A stretch of 62,049 nt of DNA from Cupriavidus sp. IDO (lineage in GTDB: Bacteria; Pseudomonadota; Gammaproteobacteria; Burkholderiales; Burkholderiaceae): the NCBI RefSeq assembly GCF_000812465.1, contig NZ_JWMA01000016.1, positions 1 to 62,049 of the forward strand, in the 5' to 3' direction. The notes beneath the pieces were generated by a model, which searched no databases, was not told the DNA's origin, and worked only from the letters and a program-made list of their open reading frames with translations. A program made the translations under genes and the position numbers. Numbering within the stretch: the first letter of the stretch is position 1; each line of letters opens with the position of its first letter. Of this stretch, positions 8,535 to 16,614 are shown one piece after another.

Positions 8535-9617
8535 TCAGGCCGTGGCGGCGAGCCCCGTGCCCGCCAGTGCCGCCAGCCGGGCCTGCGCCTGCGCGGCCAT
8601 GCCGGCCACGATCTGCTCGCACGATTCGATCGCGCCGATCGCGGCGGCAGCCTGGCCGCTGGGCAGCACGCCTTCATCCGGGCACCCCTCCACCATCGCG
8701 CGCTGGATCAGCACCGGCGCGTTGGCGGCCATCAGGGTCTGGGCGGCGCTGTAGTCCTGCTCGCGCATCGCGCGCCAGGCGGTGGCCAGCATCTGCGCGC
8801 CGCGCATGCCGGTGCGCGCCCGCCATTTGCGCGCGGCGGAAAGCGCCAGCCAGGTGCGCCGCCACGGGCCGGCCTGCTCCAGTTGCAGCAGCAAGGCGTT
8901 GTCGATCATCCGCTGCGGCAGCCCGTCGATGGCCAGCGATACGCGGATGCTGGCCGGCTCGCGCACCTTGACGTAGCGCTCCAGCGTCTGCGCCGGCACC
9001 GGCGATTCGGCCGACATCAGGAAGCGCGTGCCCATGGCCACGCCAGCCGCGCCGTACGCCAGTGCCGCGGCGAGTCCGCGGCCGTCGAAGAAGCCGCCCG
9101 CCGCCACCACCGGCACGCTGACGCTGTCCAGCACCTGGGGCAGCAGCAGCGTGGTCGGGGTGCCGCCGGTATGGCCGCCGCCCTCGCCGCCCTGCACGGT
9201 AACTACGTCCGCTCCCATTTCGACAGCCTTGGCCGCGTGTTTTGCGGCGCCGACCGTCGGCATGCAGACCACCCCCGCCGCCTTGAGCCGGCCGACCATC
9301 TTCGCGTCCGGGCCACGTCCGTAGCTGACGGCGCGCAGCCGGTGGCGGATCGCCATCTCGATGACTTCGTCCGCGTTGGGCTGGAACATGTGGAAGTTGA
9401 TGCCGAAGGGCCGTTCGCTGAGTGCCTTGACGCGCAGGATTTCGCGCTCGACCTCGCCGGGCGGAATCGTTGCGCCGGCCAGGAAGCCGAACGCACCGGC
9501 ATTGCCGCTGGCCGCGACCAGCTTCGCGTCGGCCACCCATCCCATCGCCGTCTGCACGATGGGATAGCGGCAGCCCAGCAGATCGCACAACACGGTGTGC
9601 AGGCTCGCGGCGCTCAT
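8535..9617 (-). CDS. ipdC: IpdC-like flavin (nitronate monooxygenase-fold) enzyme
   Basis: A 360-residue TIM-barrel FMN protein of the nitronate monooxygenase/2-nitropropane dioxygenase superfamily. Flavin-binding features include QTAMGWVADAKLVAA near the N-terminus, VQGGEGGGHTGG (about residues 140-151), and AAGGFFDGRGLAAALAYGAAGVAMGTRFL. In steroid degraders IpdC is needed during HIP breakdown and lies beside ipdAB, as here. The family name alone would suggest nitronate oxidation, but the operon context argues for the IpdC role. Its ATG overlaps the stop of the second crotonase gene by four bases. Confidence 0.83.
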   Translation of the reverse strand: MSAASLHTVLCDLLGCRYPIVQTAMGWVADAKLVAASGNAGAFGFLAGATIPPGEVEREILRVKALSERPFGINFHMFQPNADEVIEMAIRHRLRAVSYGRGPDAKMVGRLKAAGVVCMPTVGAAKHAAKAVEMGADVVTVQGGEGGGHTGGTPTTLLLPQVLDSVSVPVVAAGGFFDGRGLAAALAYGAAGVAMGTRFLMSAESPVPAQTLERYVKVREPASIRVSLAIDGLPQRMIDNALLLQLEQAGPWRRTWLALSAARKWRARTGMRGAQMLATAWRAMREQDYSAAQTLMAANAPVLIQRAMVEGCPDEGVLPSGQAAAAIGAIESCEQIVAGMAAQAQARLAALAGTGLAATA

Positions 9618-10504
9618 GCCTTTTCCTCGCTGCCGGTGCGTTGCGACGCCGCCATGGCGCGCGCGTCGTAGCCGCCGAGCTTGTCGCCGCTGACCAGTTC
9701 GTTGTGCGCATGGGCGAAGTGGTGCCAGGCGAAGACGGCATCCATGGCCGTGCGCTTGCCCTGCAGGTCTTCCACATGGTTGACCGCCTGCTTGGTCAGC
9801 GTCAGGCCCAGCCGCGGCATCTGCGCGACCTTGGCGGCCATGCCGTAGACGGTGTCTTCCAGCGCGTCGCGCGGCACCACGCGGTTGACCATGCCCATGC
9901 GTTCGGCGCGTTCAGCGCCCATGCGCTCGCCCAGGAACAGGAATTCCTTGGCGATGCGCGGGTGCAGCTCGTAGGGGTGCGCGAAGTATTCCACGCCAGG
10001 AATGCCCATGCGCACCACCGGATCGGCAAAGAAGGCGTCGTCCGATGCCACGATCAGGTCGCACACCCAGGCCAGCATCAGCCCGCCGGCAACGCAGGCG
10101 CCGTGCACCATGGCGATGGTCGGCTTGGGCAGTTCGCGCCAGCGCCGGCACATGCCCAGGTAGACCTCCTGCTCGCGCGCATAGAGGAATTCGCCGCCCG
10201 ACTTGTTGACGTGGTCATACCAGAGCGAAGCGCGCTCGAACGACTCGTTGATGTCACGCCCCGGCGTGCCGATGTCGTGCCCGGCCGAGAAATGCTTGCC
10301 CGCGCCGCGCAGCACGATCACCTTGACCGCATCGTCCGCGGCGGCGCGCCGGTAGGCCTCGTCCAGCGCATACGTCATCTTCGAGTTCTGCGCGTTGTGG
10401 TACTGCGGACGGTTCATGGTCACGGTGGCGATGCCGTCCGCGACCTGGTAGAGCACCTCGGCGTTCGGGCCCAGGCTGATGGGTTCGTTGGCTGGCGATG
10501 TCAT
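9614..10504 (-). CDS. Enoyl-CoA hydratase/crotonase family protein
   Basis: A 296-residue crotonase, longer than EchA20 because of an insert around DINESFERASLWYDHVNKSGGEFLYAREQ (described here in parts: DINESFERASLWYDH, then GGEFLYAREQEV). The oxyanion-hole motifs HFSAGHDIGTPG and VHGACVAGGLMLAWVCDL are visible. It sits between ipdC and ipdB and is translationally coupled to ipdC. It probably hydrates or hydrolyses a CoA intermediate of the same route. I do not recognise a precise named orthologue. Confidence 0.82.
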   Translation of the reverse strand: MTSPANEPISLGPNAEVLYQVADGIATVTMNRPQYHNAQNSKMTYALDEAYRRAAADDAVKVIVLRGAGKHFSAGHDIGTPGRDINESFERASLWYDHVNKSGGEFLYAREQEVYLGMCRRWRELPKPTIAMVHGACVAGGLMLAWVCDLIVASDDAFFADPVVRMGIPGVEYFAHPYELHPRIAKEFLFLGERMGAERAERMGMVNRVVPRDALEDTVYGMAAKVAQMPRLGLTLTKQAVNHVEDLQGKRTAMDAVFAWHHFAHAHNELVSGDKLGGYDARAMAASQRTGSEEKA

Positions 10505-10511
10505 GTCGGCC

Positions 10512-11312
10512 TCACGCGCGTCCGGAAGGATTGCCGCGCACGATCGCCGCGCGCAGGTTGTGCGGATCGAGCTGGACGATCAGCCGCAGCTCTTCCGGCG
10601 TCGGTGGCGCCGTCTCCGGCAAGGCTTCGCCGGGCGTGTTCGCCAGTGCAAAGCCGGTGGCCGCCTGCACCTGGTCGAAGCTCACGCCCGGATGCAGGGA
10701 GCGCACACGGATGGCATGGCCGGCGCCGCTGAAATCCATCACGCACAGGTCGGTCACGATCACGCGCAGGTCGACAAAGCTGCGCATGCCTTCGATCTGG
10801 CGCGCCGGGTTGTAGCCGGCGCTGCAGACCATGTCGACTTCGCCCGCGACAAACGCGCGCGTACTGTGTGCCGGCACGAAAAAGGAATTGGCGTGATGGA
10901 TGCTGTTGCCGGGAAAGCCGCGCGCGCCCAGCAGCTGGGTCTTCGGCTGCGCATGCGTGCCGCCCAGGCAGGAGATATTGGCCTGGCCGAAGCGGTCGAT
11001 CTGCGTCGGCATCACCAGCGCGTGGCGCCGGCCGCCCCACAGGCAGTCGAACACGCGCGAGTAGCCCATCCAGCCGCTGGCGCGGACCTTGTAGCCGGGC
11101 TCGCGCGGGCCCAGCGGCACCGGCGTTTCCACCAGATAGGCTTCGCCGTCGGTCAGCAGCAGGCCCGGGTTGTGCGCAAGCCGCGCCAGGCCGGCGGCAA
11201 TGCGCGGGCCGGTGCCGATGCCAGTGGCCAGCACCTCGCCGTCGTCGTGCCAGGCGCGGGCGGCGGCGGCGATCATCAGCTCGGCGCGGGAGAATTCATA
11301 AGTGGCGCTCAC
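10512..11312 (-). CDS. ipdB: IpdB, beta subunit of ring-opening CoA-transferase-like hydrolase
   Basis: A 266-residue CoA-transferase family I beta-type subunit. Diagnostic segments are LLLTDGEAYLVE, GRRHALVMPTQIDRFGQANIS, GFPGNSIHHANSFFVP and RSLHPGVSFDQVQAATGF, which match IpdB as I know it. With IpdA it opens the last carbocycle of steroids by a retro-Claisen-type cleavage and does not transfer CoA. The start is taken as GTG at 11312 with AAGGAG five bases upstream. A longer version would need a TTG at 11339 overlapping the ipdA stop. Confidence 0.9.
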   Translation of the reverse strand: MSATYEFSRAELMIAAAARAWHDDGEVLATGIGTGPRIAAGLARLAHNPGLLLTDGEAYLVETPVPLGPREPGYKVRASGWMGYSRVFDCLWGGRRHALVMPTQIDRFGQANISCLGGTHAQPKTQLLGARGFPGNSIHHANSFFVPAHSTRAFVAGEVDMVCSAGYNPARQIEGMRSFVDLRVIVTDLCVMDFSGAGHAIRVRSLHPGVSFDQVQAATGFALANTPGEALPETAPPTPEELRLIVQLDPHNLRAAIVRGNPSGRA

Positions 11313-11335
11313 GGTCGCTCCTTGGGTTGACGGGT

Positions 11336-12226
11336 TCAAAGTACCGGCAGTGGCAGGTCGTGCACGTGGCCGAGGCCGCCAATGCGCGCCAGGTAGACCG
11401 CCTCGCTCGCGCCCACCACGTCATCGCGCCAGGCGCGGAAGCCGTTTTCGGCCTCGGCGCTGGCGCAGTACGCCTTCAGCGCGGGCAGGTCCCAGCCATA
11501 GGCCGGTGCGCAGGAAGTGGGATGGGCGCCGCCGGGCACGTGCACCACGCCCGTCACCAGCGAGCGCTCGAAGGCGTTGTTGCGCGCGCGCGCCAGGTCT
11601 TCGTCTTCGAGGCGAGGGTGCAGCGTTTCGCAGCTCACATAGCAGCGGCGCGCGGCGCGTGCGAACCATTCATCGAAGAACGGATCAGGGCCGTCGATGC
11701 GGGTGTTGCCCAGCACGTCGCTCTCGTTCACGTGCAGCAGCGCCGCGTCGAGCTCGATCGCCGGCATTGCCACCAGCACTTCGCCGTCGGCATAGGGCGA
11801 ACGCACCGTCTTCAGTTGCGGGTTCTTCGCCAGCACGTCGGTGCCGAGCGCGGCGCGCGTGGGCAGGAATGGCAGCCGTGCGGCAGCCGCGCGCAGGCCG
11901 AGCTGCAGCATGCCTTCGTCCAGTTCGGTGACCTCCAGCAAGCCACGCTCGCGCGCCTGGCGGAAATAGGGCTCGAGCGGAATCACGTCGAGCGAGACGA
12001 AGCCGAACACCAGCCGGCGCACCTTGCCGGCCGCGCACAGCATGCCCACCTCGGGGCCGCCATAGGCGACCACGGTCAGGTCTTTCAGCGGCGAGCGCAG
12101 GATCTCGCGCACCAGCGCCATCGGCTTGCGGCGCGGGCCCCAGCCGCCGATGCCGATGGTCATGCCGTCGGCGAGCTGGCCGGCCACGTCAGCCGCGCTC
12201 ATGGTCTTGTCGATCGTCTTGGTCAT
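11336..12226 (-). CDS. ipdA: IpdA, alpha subunit of ring-opening CoA-transferase-like hydrolase
   Basis: A 296-residue CoA-transferase alpha-type subunit. The N-terminal GMTIGIGGWGPRRKPMALVREILRS region (about residues 20-45; key GGWGxRRKPM), VVAYGGPEVGMLCAAGKV, and VTELDEGMLQLGLRAAAARLPFLPTRA follow the IpdA pattern closely. With IpdB it forms the heteromeric hydrolase that opens the final steroid ring. The ATG at 12226 has no clear ribosome site but lies just after the hsaC stop, so coupling is likely. A second ATG at 12202 would remove eight residues. Confidence 0.9.
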   Translation of the reverse strand: MTKTIDKTMSAADVAGQLADGMTIGIGGWGPRRKPMALVREILRSPLKDLTVVAYGGPEVGMLCAAGKVRRLVFGFVSLDVIPLEPYFRQARERGLLEVTELDEGMLQLGLRAAAARLPFLPTRAALGTDVLAKNPQLKTVRSPYADGEVLVAMPAIELDAALLHVNESDVLGNTRIDGPDPFFDEWFARAARRCYVSCETLHPRLEDEDLARARNNAFERSLVTGVVHVPGGAHPTSCAPAYGWDLPALKAYCASAEAENGFRAWRDDVVGASEAVYLARIGGLGHVHDLPLPVL

Positions 12227-12233
12227 GGATTGT

Positions 12234-13130
12234 TTAGCGGTATCCGATGCTGAAGTCGTGTCCCCACAGGCTGACGCGCGTCGCCTCGTAAGCTGCATGG
12301 CGGCTCCAGTCCACCACCATGCCGCCGTGGCCGTACTCGAGGTCGAAGCCGCCGGGGGTCTTCATGTAGAAGGAGGTCATGCGGTCATTGCAGTGCTGGC
12401 CCAGCGTGGCGGAAAGCTTCACGCCGTGCTGCTGCACGCGGTCGAGCGCGCGGCCCACCTCGGCCATGTCCGGCACCTCGGCCATCACGTGGATGCAGCC
12501 GGCTTCCGACGGCATCTCGAAGATCGCCAGGCTGTGGTGGCGGCCATTGCCGCAGTGCAGGAAGTGGATGCGCTTTTCCGGCTCGGCGGGGTCAGTGGTG
12601 AAGCGCACCCGGAAGATGTCGGACAGGCCGAAACCCATCACCTCGCACAGGAAGGCATAGGTCTCATCGAAGGCCGGCGCGGGCAGGACCGCATGGCCCG
12701 CCCCCATCGGGTCCGTGATGAAGCGCGGCACGCCCACCGGCGAGACAAAGCGCAGGAAATCCGAGCGCATGCCCCACGAGATCTCGTGGCGGTTGCCCGA
12801 CGGATCGGCAAACCAGGCCATGGCCTGCACGCGGCGTTGCGCCAGTTCCGCGGCACTGGCCTGCACGACTTCCACATTGGCCTGGCGCAGCGTGTCCAGC
12901 GCATGGCGGTAGGCCGGTTCGTCGGCCAGCTCCCAGCCGGAGGCCAGGTAGCGGTCGCGCGCGCCCGACACCACCAGGTAGCGGTAGTCGCGTTCATCCA
13001 TCTTCACGTACAGCCCGCCGCCGGGCGCACCGGAACAGGCCATGCCGAGCACCTGTTCGGCATAGTGTCGCCACTGCCCGATGTCGGTAGACTCGACCAC
13101 GATGTAGCCAAGCGCACGAATGTCCAACAT
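12234..13130 (-). CDS. hsaC: Extradiol ring-cleavage dioxygenase (HsaC/TesB/BphC type)
   Basis: A 298-residue type I extradiol dioxygenase with two vicinal-oxygen-chelate modules. Fe(II) ligands of the C-terminal module are visible as His in GAGHAVLPAP (about residue 144), His in GRHHSLAIFEMP (about 208) and Glu in GFDLEYGHGG (about 258). Family members in steroid degraders cleave the catechol A-ring of 3,4-DHSA between C4 and C5. It is the first gene of the operon and has an AGAGGAGACCGGC site before the ATG and two operator matches upstream. BphC-like biphenyl activity is possible, but the ipd neighbours favour the steroid role. Confidence 0.88.
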   Translation of the reverse strand: MLDIRALGYIVVESTDIGQWRHYAEQVLGMACSGAPGGGLYVKMDERDYRYLVVSGARDRYLASGWELADEPAYRHALDTLRQANVEVVQASAAELAQRRVQAMAWFADPSGNRHEISWGMRSDFLRFVSPVGVPRFITDPMGAGHAVLPAPAFDETYAFLCEVMGFGLSDIFRVRFTTDPAEPEKRIHFLHCGNGRHHSLAIFEMPSEAGCIHVMAEVPDMAEVGRALDRVQQHGVKLSATLGQHCNDRMTSFYMKTPGGFDLEYGHGGMVVDWSRHAAYEATRVSLWGHDFSIGYR

Positions 13131-13201
13131 GCCGGTCTCCTCTGGTTCGTTGCCATTGCTGGCTGATGAGACCTATTCTTCCGTGCGCTGCGGCCCGGCA
13201 C

Positions 13202-13219
13202 ATCGTCCACTGGGACTAG
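13202..13219 (-). promoter_or_regulatory. 18-bp operator upstream of the hsaC-ipd operon (site A)
   Basis: Plus strand ATCGTCCACTGGGACTAG, core TCGTCC-N4-GGACTA. It lies 72 bp before the hsaC ATG. Read toward the gene, 22 nt separate its end from a possible -10 (AGAATA). Confidence 0.7.
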
Positions 13220-13299
13220 CCGATCCGGGGCCCGTTTCAGGCCGGCGCGGGACGCATGATGTACTGGCTGGTGGGCTAGGGGTGCGGAAAGCGGCCCTC

Positions 13300-13317
13300 A
13301 TCTTCCATTCGGACTAG
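13300..13317 (-). promoter_or_regulatory. 18-bp operator, second copy before hsaC (site H)
   Basis: Plus strand ATCTTCCATTCGGACTAG; one base off the TCGTCC half and a perfect GGACTA half, with the same 4-bp spacer and orientation as site A 98 bp away. It may be an upstream site for cooperative binding, or it may act on a weaker promoter. Confidence 0.55.
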
Positions 13318-13365
13318 GAGGGTCGATGGCAATGAAGCGCGTAGGCAGGATGACGCCGGGGGCGC

Positions 13366-14553
13366 TCACCCGAGCGTCACGACACTGCTCAGCAGCATGC
13401 GCACCAGCGTCGCCTGGCGCGTGACCCCGGTCTTGGAGAAGATCGCGCGCAGGTGGGCGCGTGCCGTGTTCTTGCTGGTGCCCAGCGACTCGGCAGCTTC
13501 GTCGAGCGTCATGCCGTCAGCCAGCACCAGTGCCAGCGCGGTTTCGGCGGGCGTGAGGTCGAACAGCTTGCGCACCACCTCGTGCGAGGCGCGCGACTTG
13601 CGCTCGGGATCGCGGATAAAGACCGCGCAGGCCGGGCGATGCCGGTGGTCTTCCGGCCATTCGCTGAGCGGAATGGTGCGGATCAGCACGCCAAGCTTGC
13701 CGCGCCCCGAGGGGCGGGTGATCGACATGGCTTCGGCCAGCGCCGGCGCGCTGCCGTGGTGCCCCATCTGGGCGCGGCGCAGCAGGTACTGGAACTTGCG
13801 GCTTTCCTGCGGGTAGGCGATCTCGAAGTTGCCGCCGTTGAGCCGGATGCCGTCGTTCTCCACAAGGATTTCGTCGGCTTCAGCATTCTTCTTCAGGATC
13901 GCACCGGCCGCGTCGAGGATCACCATGCCCACCAGCATGCGGTCGATCGCGCCCGCGTAGAGGCTGCGCTCCGATTCGACCATATCCAGCCTGGAATGCA
14001 GCCGGACCGCGCGCCTCAGGTGCGGCAGGATCGTGGCGCACGCCGCCTTGTCGGCCTCGGAGAAGTCCTGCGTGTCGTGCTGGCGGCAGATGCGCAGCCG
14101 GCACTCGACCCCGTCCTCCGTGCGGATGTCCGCGCCCAGCAGGTAGCGGACGCCGAGCGGCTGCAGGAACTGCCGGTAGATCTCGCTGCGGCACCAGTTG
14201 CCGGCGCCCATCGCTTCATCGACCGTTACGGCCCGGTCGGTTGGCAGGTTGATGAAGGGATCGATGGCGTAGTAGTACGTGTTGTACGACGCCTCCGCCT
14301 CCAGCGAAGTGCCGTCCTGCGACGCGTGCACAGCGATGCCACTACGGTCGCTCGCGGGCGAGCGCAGGATAAAGCTCACGTAGCTGGCGTCCACCTGCTT
14401 GCGCAGCATTTCCAGCGCGCGGCCCCAGGGCACGGGTTCCATCGGTCCTTCGTAGACGGCCGCCAGCAGCTCGCCGAACTGCGGCAGGCTCAGTCCGGAC
14501 TGCGCAAACCAGGGCGACGCCATCTCTTGCGCCTCAACGGTCGCCATCAACAT
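13366..14553 (-). CDS. LuxR-type transcriptional regulator, paralogue 1
   Basis: A 395-residue regulator with a long sensory region and a C-terminal LuxR-type helix-turn-helix (about residues 330-390): LTPAETALALVLADGMTLDEAAESLG, then KNTARAHLRAIFSKTGVTRQATLVRML. It lacks a receiver domain. The middle region has a PAS-like segment (MLVGMVILDAAGAILKKNAEADEIL). It lies on the same strand just upstream of the hsaC operon and is close in sequence to the regulators at 31128 and 42840. The likely inducer is a steroid metabolite or CoA ester, but this is inference. An AGGAGACAGAGA site precedes the ATG. Confidence 0.9.
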   Translation of the reverse strand: MLMATVEAQEMASPWFAQSGLSLPQFGELLAAVYEGPMEPVPWGRALEMLRKQVDASYVSFILRSPASDRSGIAVHASQDGTSLEAEASYNTYYYAIDPFINLPTDRAVTVDEAMGAGNWCRSEIYRQFLQPLGVRYLLGADIRTEDGVECRLRICRQHDTQDFSEADKAACATILPHLRRAVRLHSRLDMVESERSLYAGAIDRMLVGMVILDAAGAILKKNAEADEILVENDGIRLNGGNFEIAYPQESRKFQYLLRRAQMGHHGSAPALAEAMSITRPSGRGKLGVLIRTIPLSEWPEDHRHRPACAVFIRDPERKSRASHEVVRKLFDLTPAETALALVLADGMTLDEAAESLGTSKNTARAHLRAIFSKTGVTRQATLVRMLLSSVVTLG

Positions 14554-14621
14554 TCTCTGTCTCCTGTTTCCACATCACTTGCACGGGCTGACCGGCGCTC
14601 TGCGGCACCTGGGCAGCGCAG

Positions 14622-14627
14622 ATTATA
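14622..14627 (-). promoter_or_regulatory. TATAAT -10 box before LuxR paralogue 1
   Basis: The minus strand reads CGTCCCTATAATC, a perfect -10 hexamer 69 bases before the start codon. The same 13 bases occur before LuxR paralogue 2. A weak -35 candidate (CGGACA) lies 17 bp upstream. Confidence 0.6.
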
Positions 14628-14701
14628 GGGACGCTGCCTGCCGATGTCCGGCACGCGGCGTTCGTGTTTGCCCCAGTTTGCGCCTTCTCGGTGTTTTCCC
14701 T

Positions 14702-14719
14702 GACCTGCAATCGGACGAT
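14702..14719 (+). promoter_or_regulatory. Half-site of the operator before the SDR gene at 14787
   Basis: Only the right half (GGACGAT, 14713-14719) matches; the left half is degenerate. It has the orientation seen at other sites relative to the downstream gene. Overlapping it is a short perfect palindrome CGGAC-GAT-GTCCG. Confidence 0.3.
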
Positions 14720-14786
14720 GTCCGCCCCGCCTGCCACCGATCCAATGCATGCATCCCCGTAGTGCAACCGAAGGAGAGCAATTCAG

Positions 14787-15617
14787 ATGGATTTCACCGA
14801 CAAGACTGTGCTGGTCACCGGCGGCGGCGCCGGCATCGGGCTGGCCACCGCGCAAGCCTTCCTCGACCAGGGCGCGCGCGTGGCCATGATCGAGATCGAC
14901 GCGCAGCGCGCCGAACAAGCCCGGGCGCTGCTGGACAAGACGGGCGCAGACGCGCTGGTGGTACAAGGCGATGCGGCCGATCCCGGCACCGTGAGCGAAC
15001 TGGCTGCGCAGATCGCGCAGCGTTTCGGCGTGCTCGATGTGCTGGTCAACAACGTCGGCGATTTCCTGCGCATTGCCAAGCCGTTCGAGCACTATGCCGA
15101 CGACGAGATCGCCAGCCTCTACGCGGCCAACCTCGGCCACGTCTTCACCGTCACGCGCGCGATGCTGCCGCTGCTGCGGCGCAGTGCCGCCGGCAGCATC
15201 GTCAGCGTGTCGTCGATCGAGGCCTTCCGCGGCATTCCGTACTGCAGCGTCTACGGCGCCTTCAAGGCAGCCATCACCGGCTTCACGCAAAGCCTGGCGC
15301 TGGAGCTGGCGCCGGCGGGCATCCGCGTCAACCTGATCGCCCCCGAAACCACCGAAACGCCGCAGGTTCCGGTGTCGCAGATGGTCGCCGCGGAACACCA
15401 GCACCATATCCCACGCTGGATTCCGCTGGGACGCTTCGGTACGCCGCGCGACATTGCCGACGGCATCCTGTTCCTGGCCAGCCCGCGCGCCGCCTGGATC
15501 ACCGGCACGGCCCTGCACGTCAATGGGGGCGCGCTTGCCGCCGCCGGCTGGTATCGCGACCCGAAGGGCGCGTGGACCAACATGCCGGTCATCGCGGGCA
15601 ACGGCATGAACCTCTGA
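14787..15617 (+). CDS. SDR family oxidoreductase
   Basis: A 276-residue classical SDR with TGGGAGIG (about residues 11-18), a NNVG variant of NNAG, Ser in SVSSIEAF, and the YGAFK active site (about residues 154-158). The C-terminal tail after HVNGGA is about 25 residues longer than usual. It is the first of two plus-strand genes divergent from LuxR paralogue 1 and has a GAAGGAGAGCAATTCAG site. It probably acts on a steroid hydroxyl or keto group, given its neighbours. The substrate is unknown. Confidence 0.85.
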   Translation: MDFTDKTVLVTGGGAGIGLATAQAFLDQGARVAMIEIDAQRAEQARALLDKTGADALVVQGDAADPGTVSELAAQIAQRFGVLDVLVNNVGDFLRIAKPFEHYADDEIASLYAANLGHVFTVTRAMLPLLRRSAAGSIVSVSSIEAFRGIPYCSVYGAFKAAITGFTQSLALELAPAGIRVNLIAPETTETPQVPVSQMVAAEHQHHIPRWIPLGRFGTPRDIADGILFLASPRAAWITGTALHVNGGALAAAGWYRDPKGAWTNMPVIAGNGMNL

Positions 15618-15631
15618 TGGCCGCGCCGCGG

Positions 15632-15655
15632 CCACACCACACCACACCACACCAC
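15632..15655 (+). repeat. Pentanucleotide tandem repeat (CCACA)n
   Basis: Four CCACA units plus CCAC fill the gap between two co-oriented genes, immediately before the AAGGAGACAAGC ribosome site of the downstream gene. A change in copy number would alter the intergenic spacing but not a reading frame. Confidence 0.8.
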
Positions 15656-15668
15656 CAAGGAGACAAGC

Positions 15669-16568
15669 ATGAAGATACTGATCGTCGGCGGCACCGGCAT
15701 GATCGGGGGCCACGCGGCCCTGCACCTGCGCAGCCGCGGGCACGATGTCACCATCGCGGGACGCAACCGCCCGGCGGCCGGCACCGCGCTGGGCGAGCTG
15801 GACTTCCTGCGCTGCGACTACATCGCCAGCGACGTGCCGGCCGCGCAGCTCGGCGCCTTCGACGCGCTGGTATTCGCCGCCGGCAACGATGTGCGCCACG
15901 TCCCGCCTGGCAGCGACGAAGCGGCACACTGGGAACGCGCCAATGTCGAAGGCGTACCGCGCTTCTTCCGCGCCGCGCGCGATGCCGGGATCCGAATCGC
16001 GGTTTATGTCGGCAGCTTCTATCCGCAGGCAATGCCGCGGCTGGTCGCGGACAACGCCTACATCCGCTCGCGCAAGCTGGCTGACGAAGGCGTGTGCGCG
16101 CTGGCCACGGACGCCTTCCGCGTGAGCAGCGTGAATGCGCCGTTCGTCGTAGGCACGGTGCCGGGCCTGACGGTGCCGATGTTCAAGGCCTACACCGACT
16201 ACGCCCGCGGCAACTTTGCGCCGATGCCGGATTTCGCGCCGCCTGGCGGCGTCAATTTCATTTCGGCCACTTCGCTCTCGGAAGCGATCGAAGGCGCACT
16301 GCTGCGCGGCGAGAATGGCAAGGCCTACCTGGTGGGCGACGAGAACCTGTCATTCCAGGACTACTTCGGCGCATTCTTCCGCGACGCGGGCCGCCAGGCG
16401 CCGCCAGTCATCGACCAGGAACATCCGTTGCTGCCGGACTCGGCCATCTGCTTCGGCCGGGGCAATACGCTCTACTACGAGCCGGATGCGGCCGAGACTG
16501 CCCTGCTCGGCTATCGCCGCCGTGACATCCTGCGCACGGTCAGCGAGATCGTGTCGCAGTACAGCTAA
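15669..16568 (+). CDS. NAD(P)-dependent epimerase/dehydratase-like (extended SDR) protein
   Basis: A 299-residue protein with an N-terminal Rossmann loop (MKILIVGGTGMIGGHAA) like extended SDRs. That family includes 3beta-hydroxysteroid dehydrogenase/isomerases. After the NAD domain, segments such as VYVGSFYPQ, AYIRSRKLADEG and FRVSSVNAPFVVGTVPG resemble the family, but the usual YxxxK is not clear (Tyr and Lys are separated by four residues in YIRSRK). Catalysis of the usual type is therefore uncertain. It is the second gene of a two-gene unit with the SDR at 14787. Confidence 0.75.
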   Translation: MKILIVGGTGMIGGHAALHLRSRGHDVTIAGRNRPAAGTALGELDFLRCDYIASDVPAAQLGAFDALVFAAGNDVRHVPPGSDEAAHWERANVEGVPRFFRAARDAGIRIAVYVGSFYPQAMPRLVADNAYIRSRKLADEGVCALATDAFRVSSVNAPFVVGTVPGLTVPMFKAYTDYARGNFAPMPDFAPPGGVNFISATSLSEAIEGALLRGENGKAYLVGDENLSFQDYFGAFFRDAGRQAPPVIDQEHPLLPDSAICFGRGNTLYYEPDAAETALLGYRRRDILRTVSEIVSQYS

Positions 16569-16575
16569 GCCGACA

Positions 16576-16607
16576 CTGCGGCGGCCCGCGCAAGCCGGCC
16601 GCCGCAG
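16576..16607. terminator. Hairpin between convergent genes
   Basis: Perfect 11-bp stem (CTGCGGCGGCC and GGCCGCCGCAG) with a 10-base loop between two convergent stop codons. There is no clear U-run, so it may be a weak or bidirectional terminator. Confidence 0.6.
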
Positions 16608-16614
16608 CGGGCCT

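Noticed and set aside
8535..9617. Nitronate monooxygenase acting on nitroalkanes
   Set aside because: Family membership allows it, but position between echA20 and ipdAB and the flavin-barrel features make IpdC the better call.
14554..15929. Long open frame on the minus strand overlapping the SDR at 14787
   Set aside because: It is the GC-rich mirror of a well-supported SDR gene and has no family motif. The same holds for most other long opposite-strand frames in the region.
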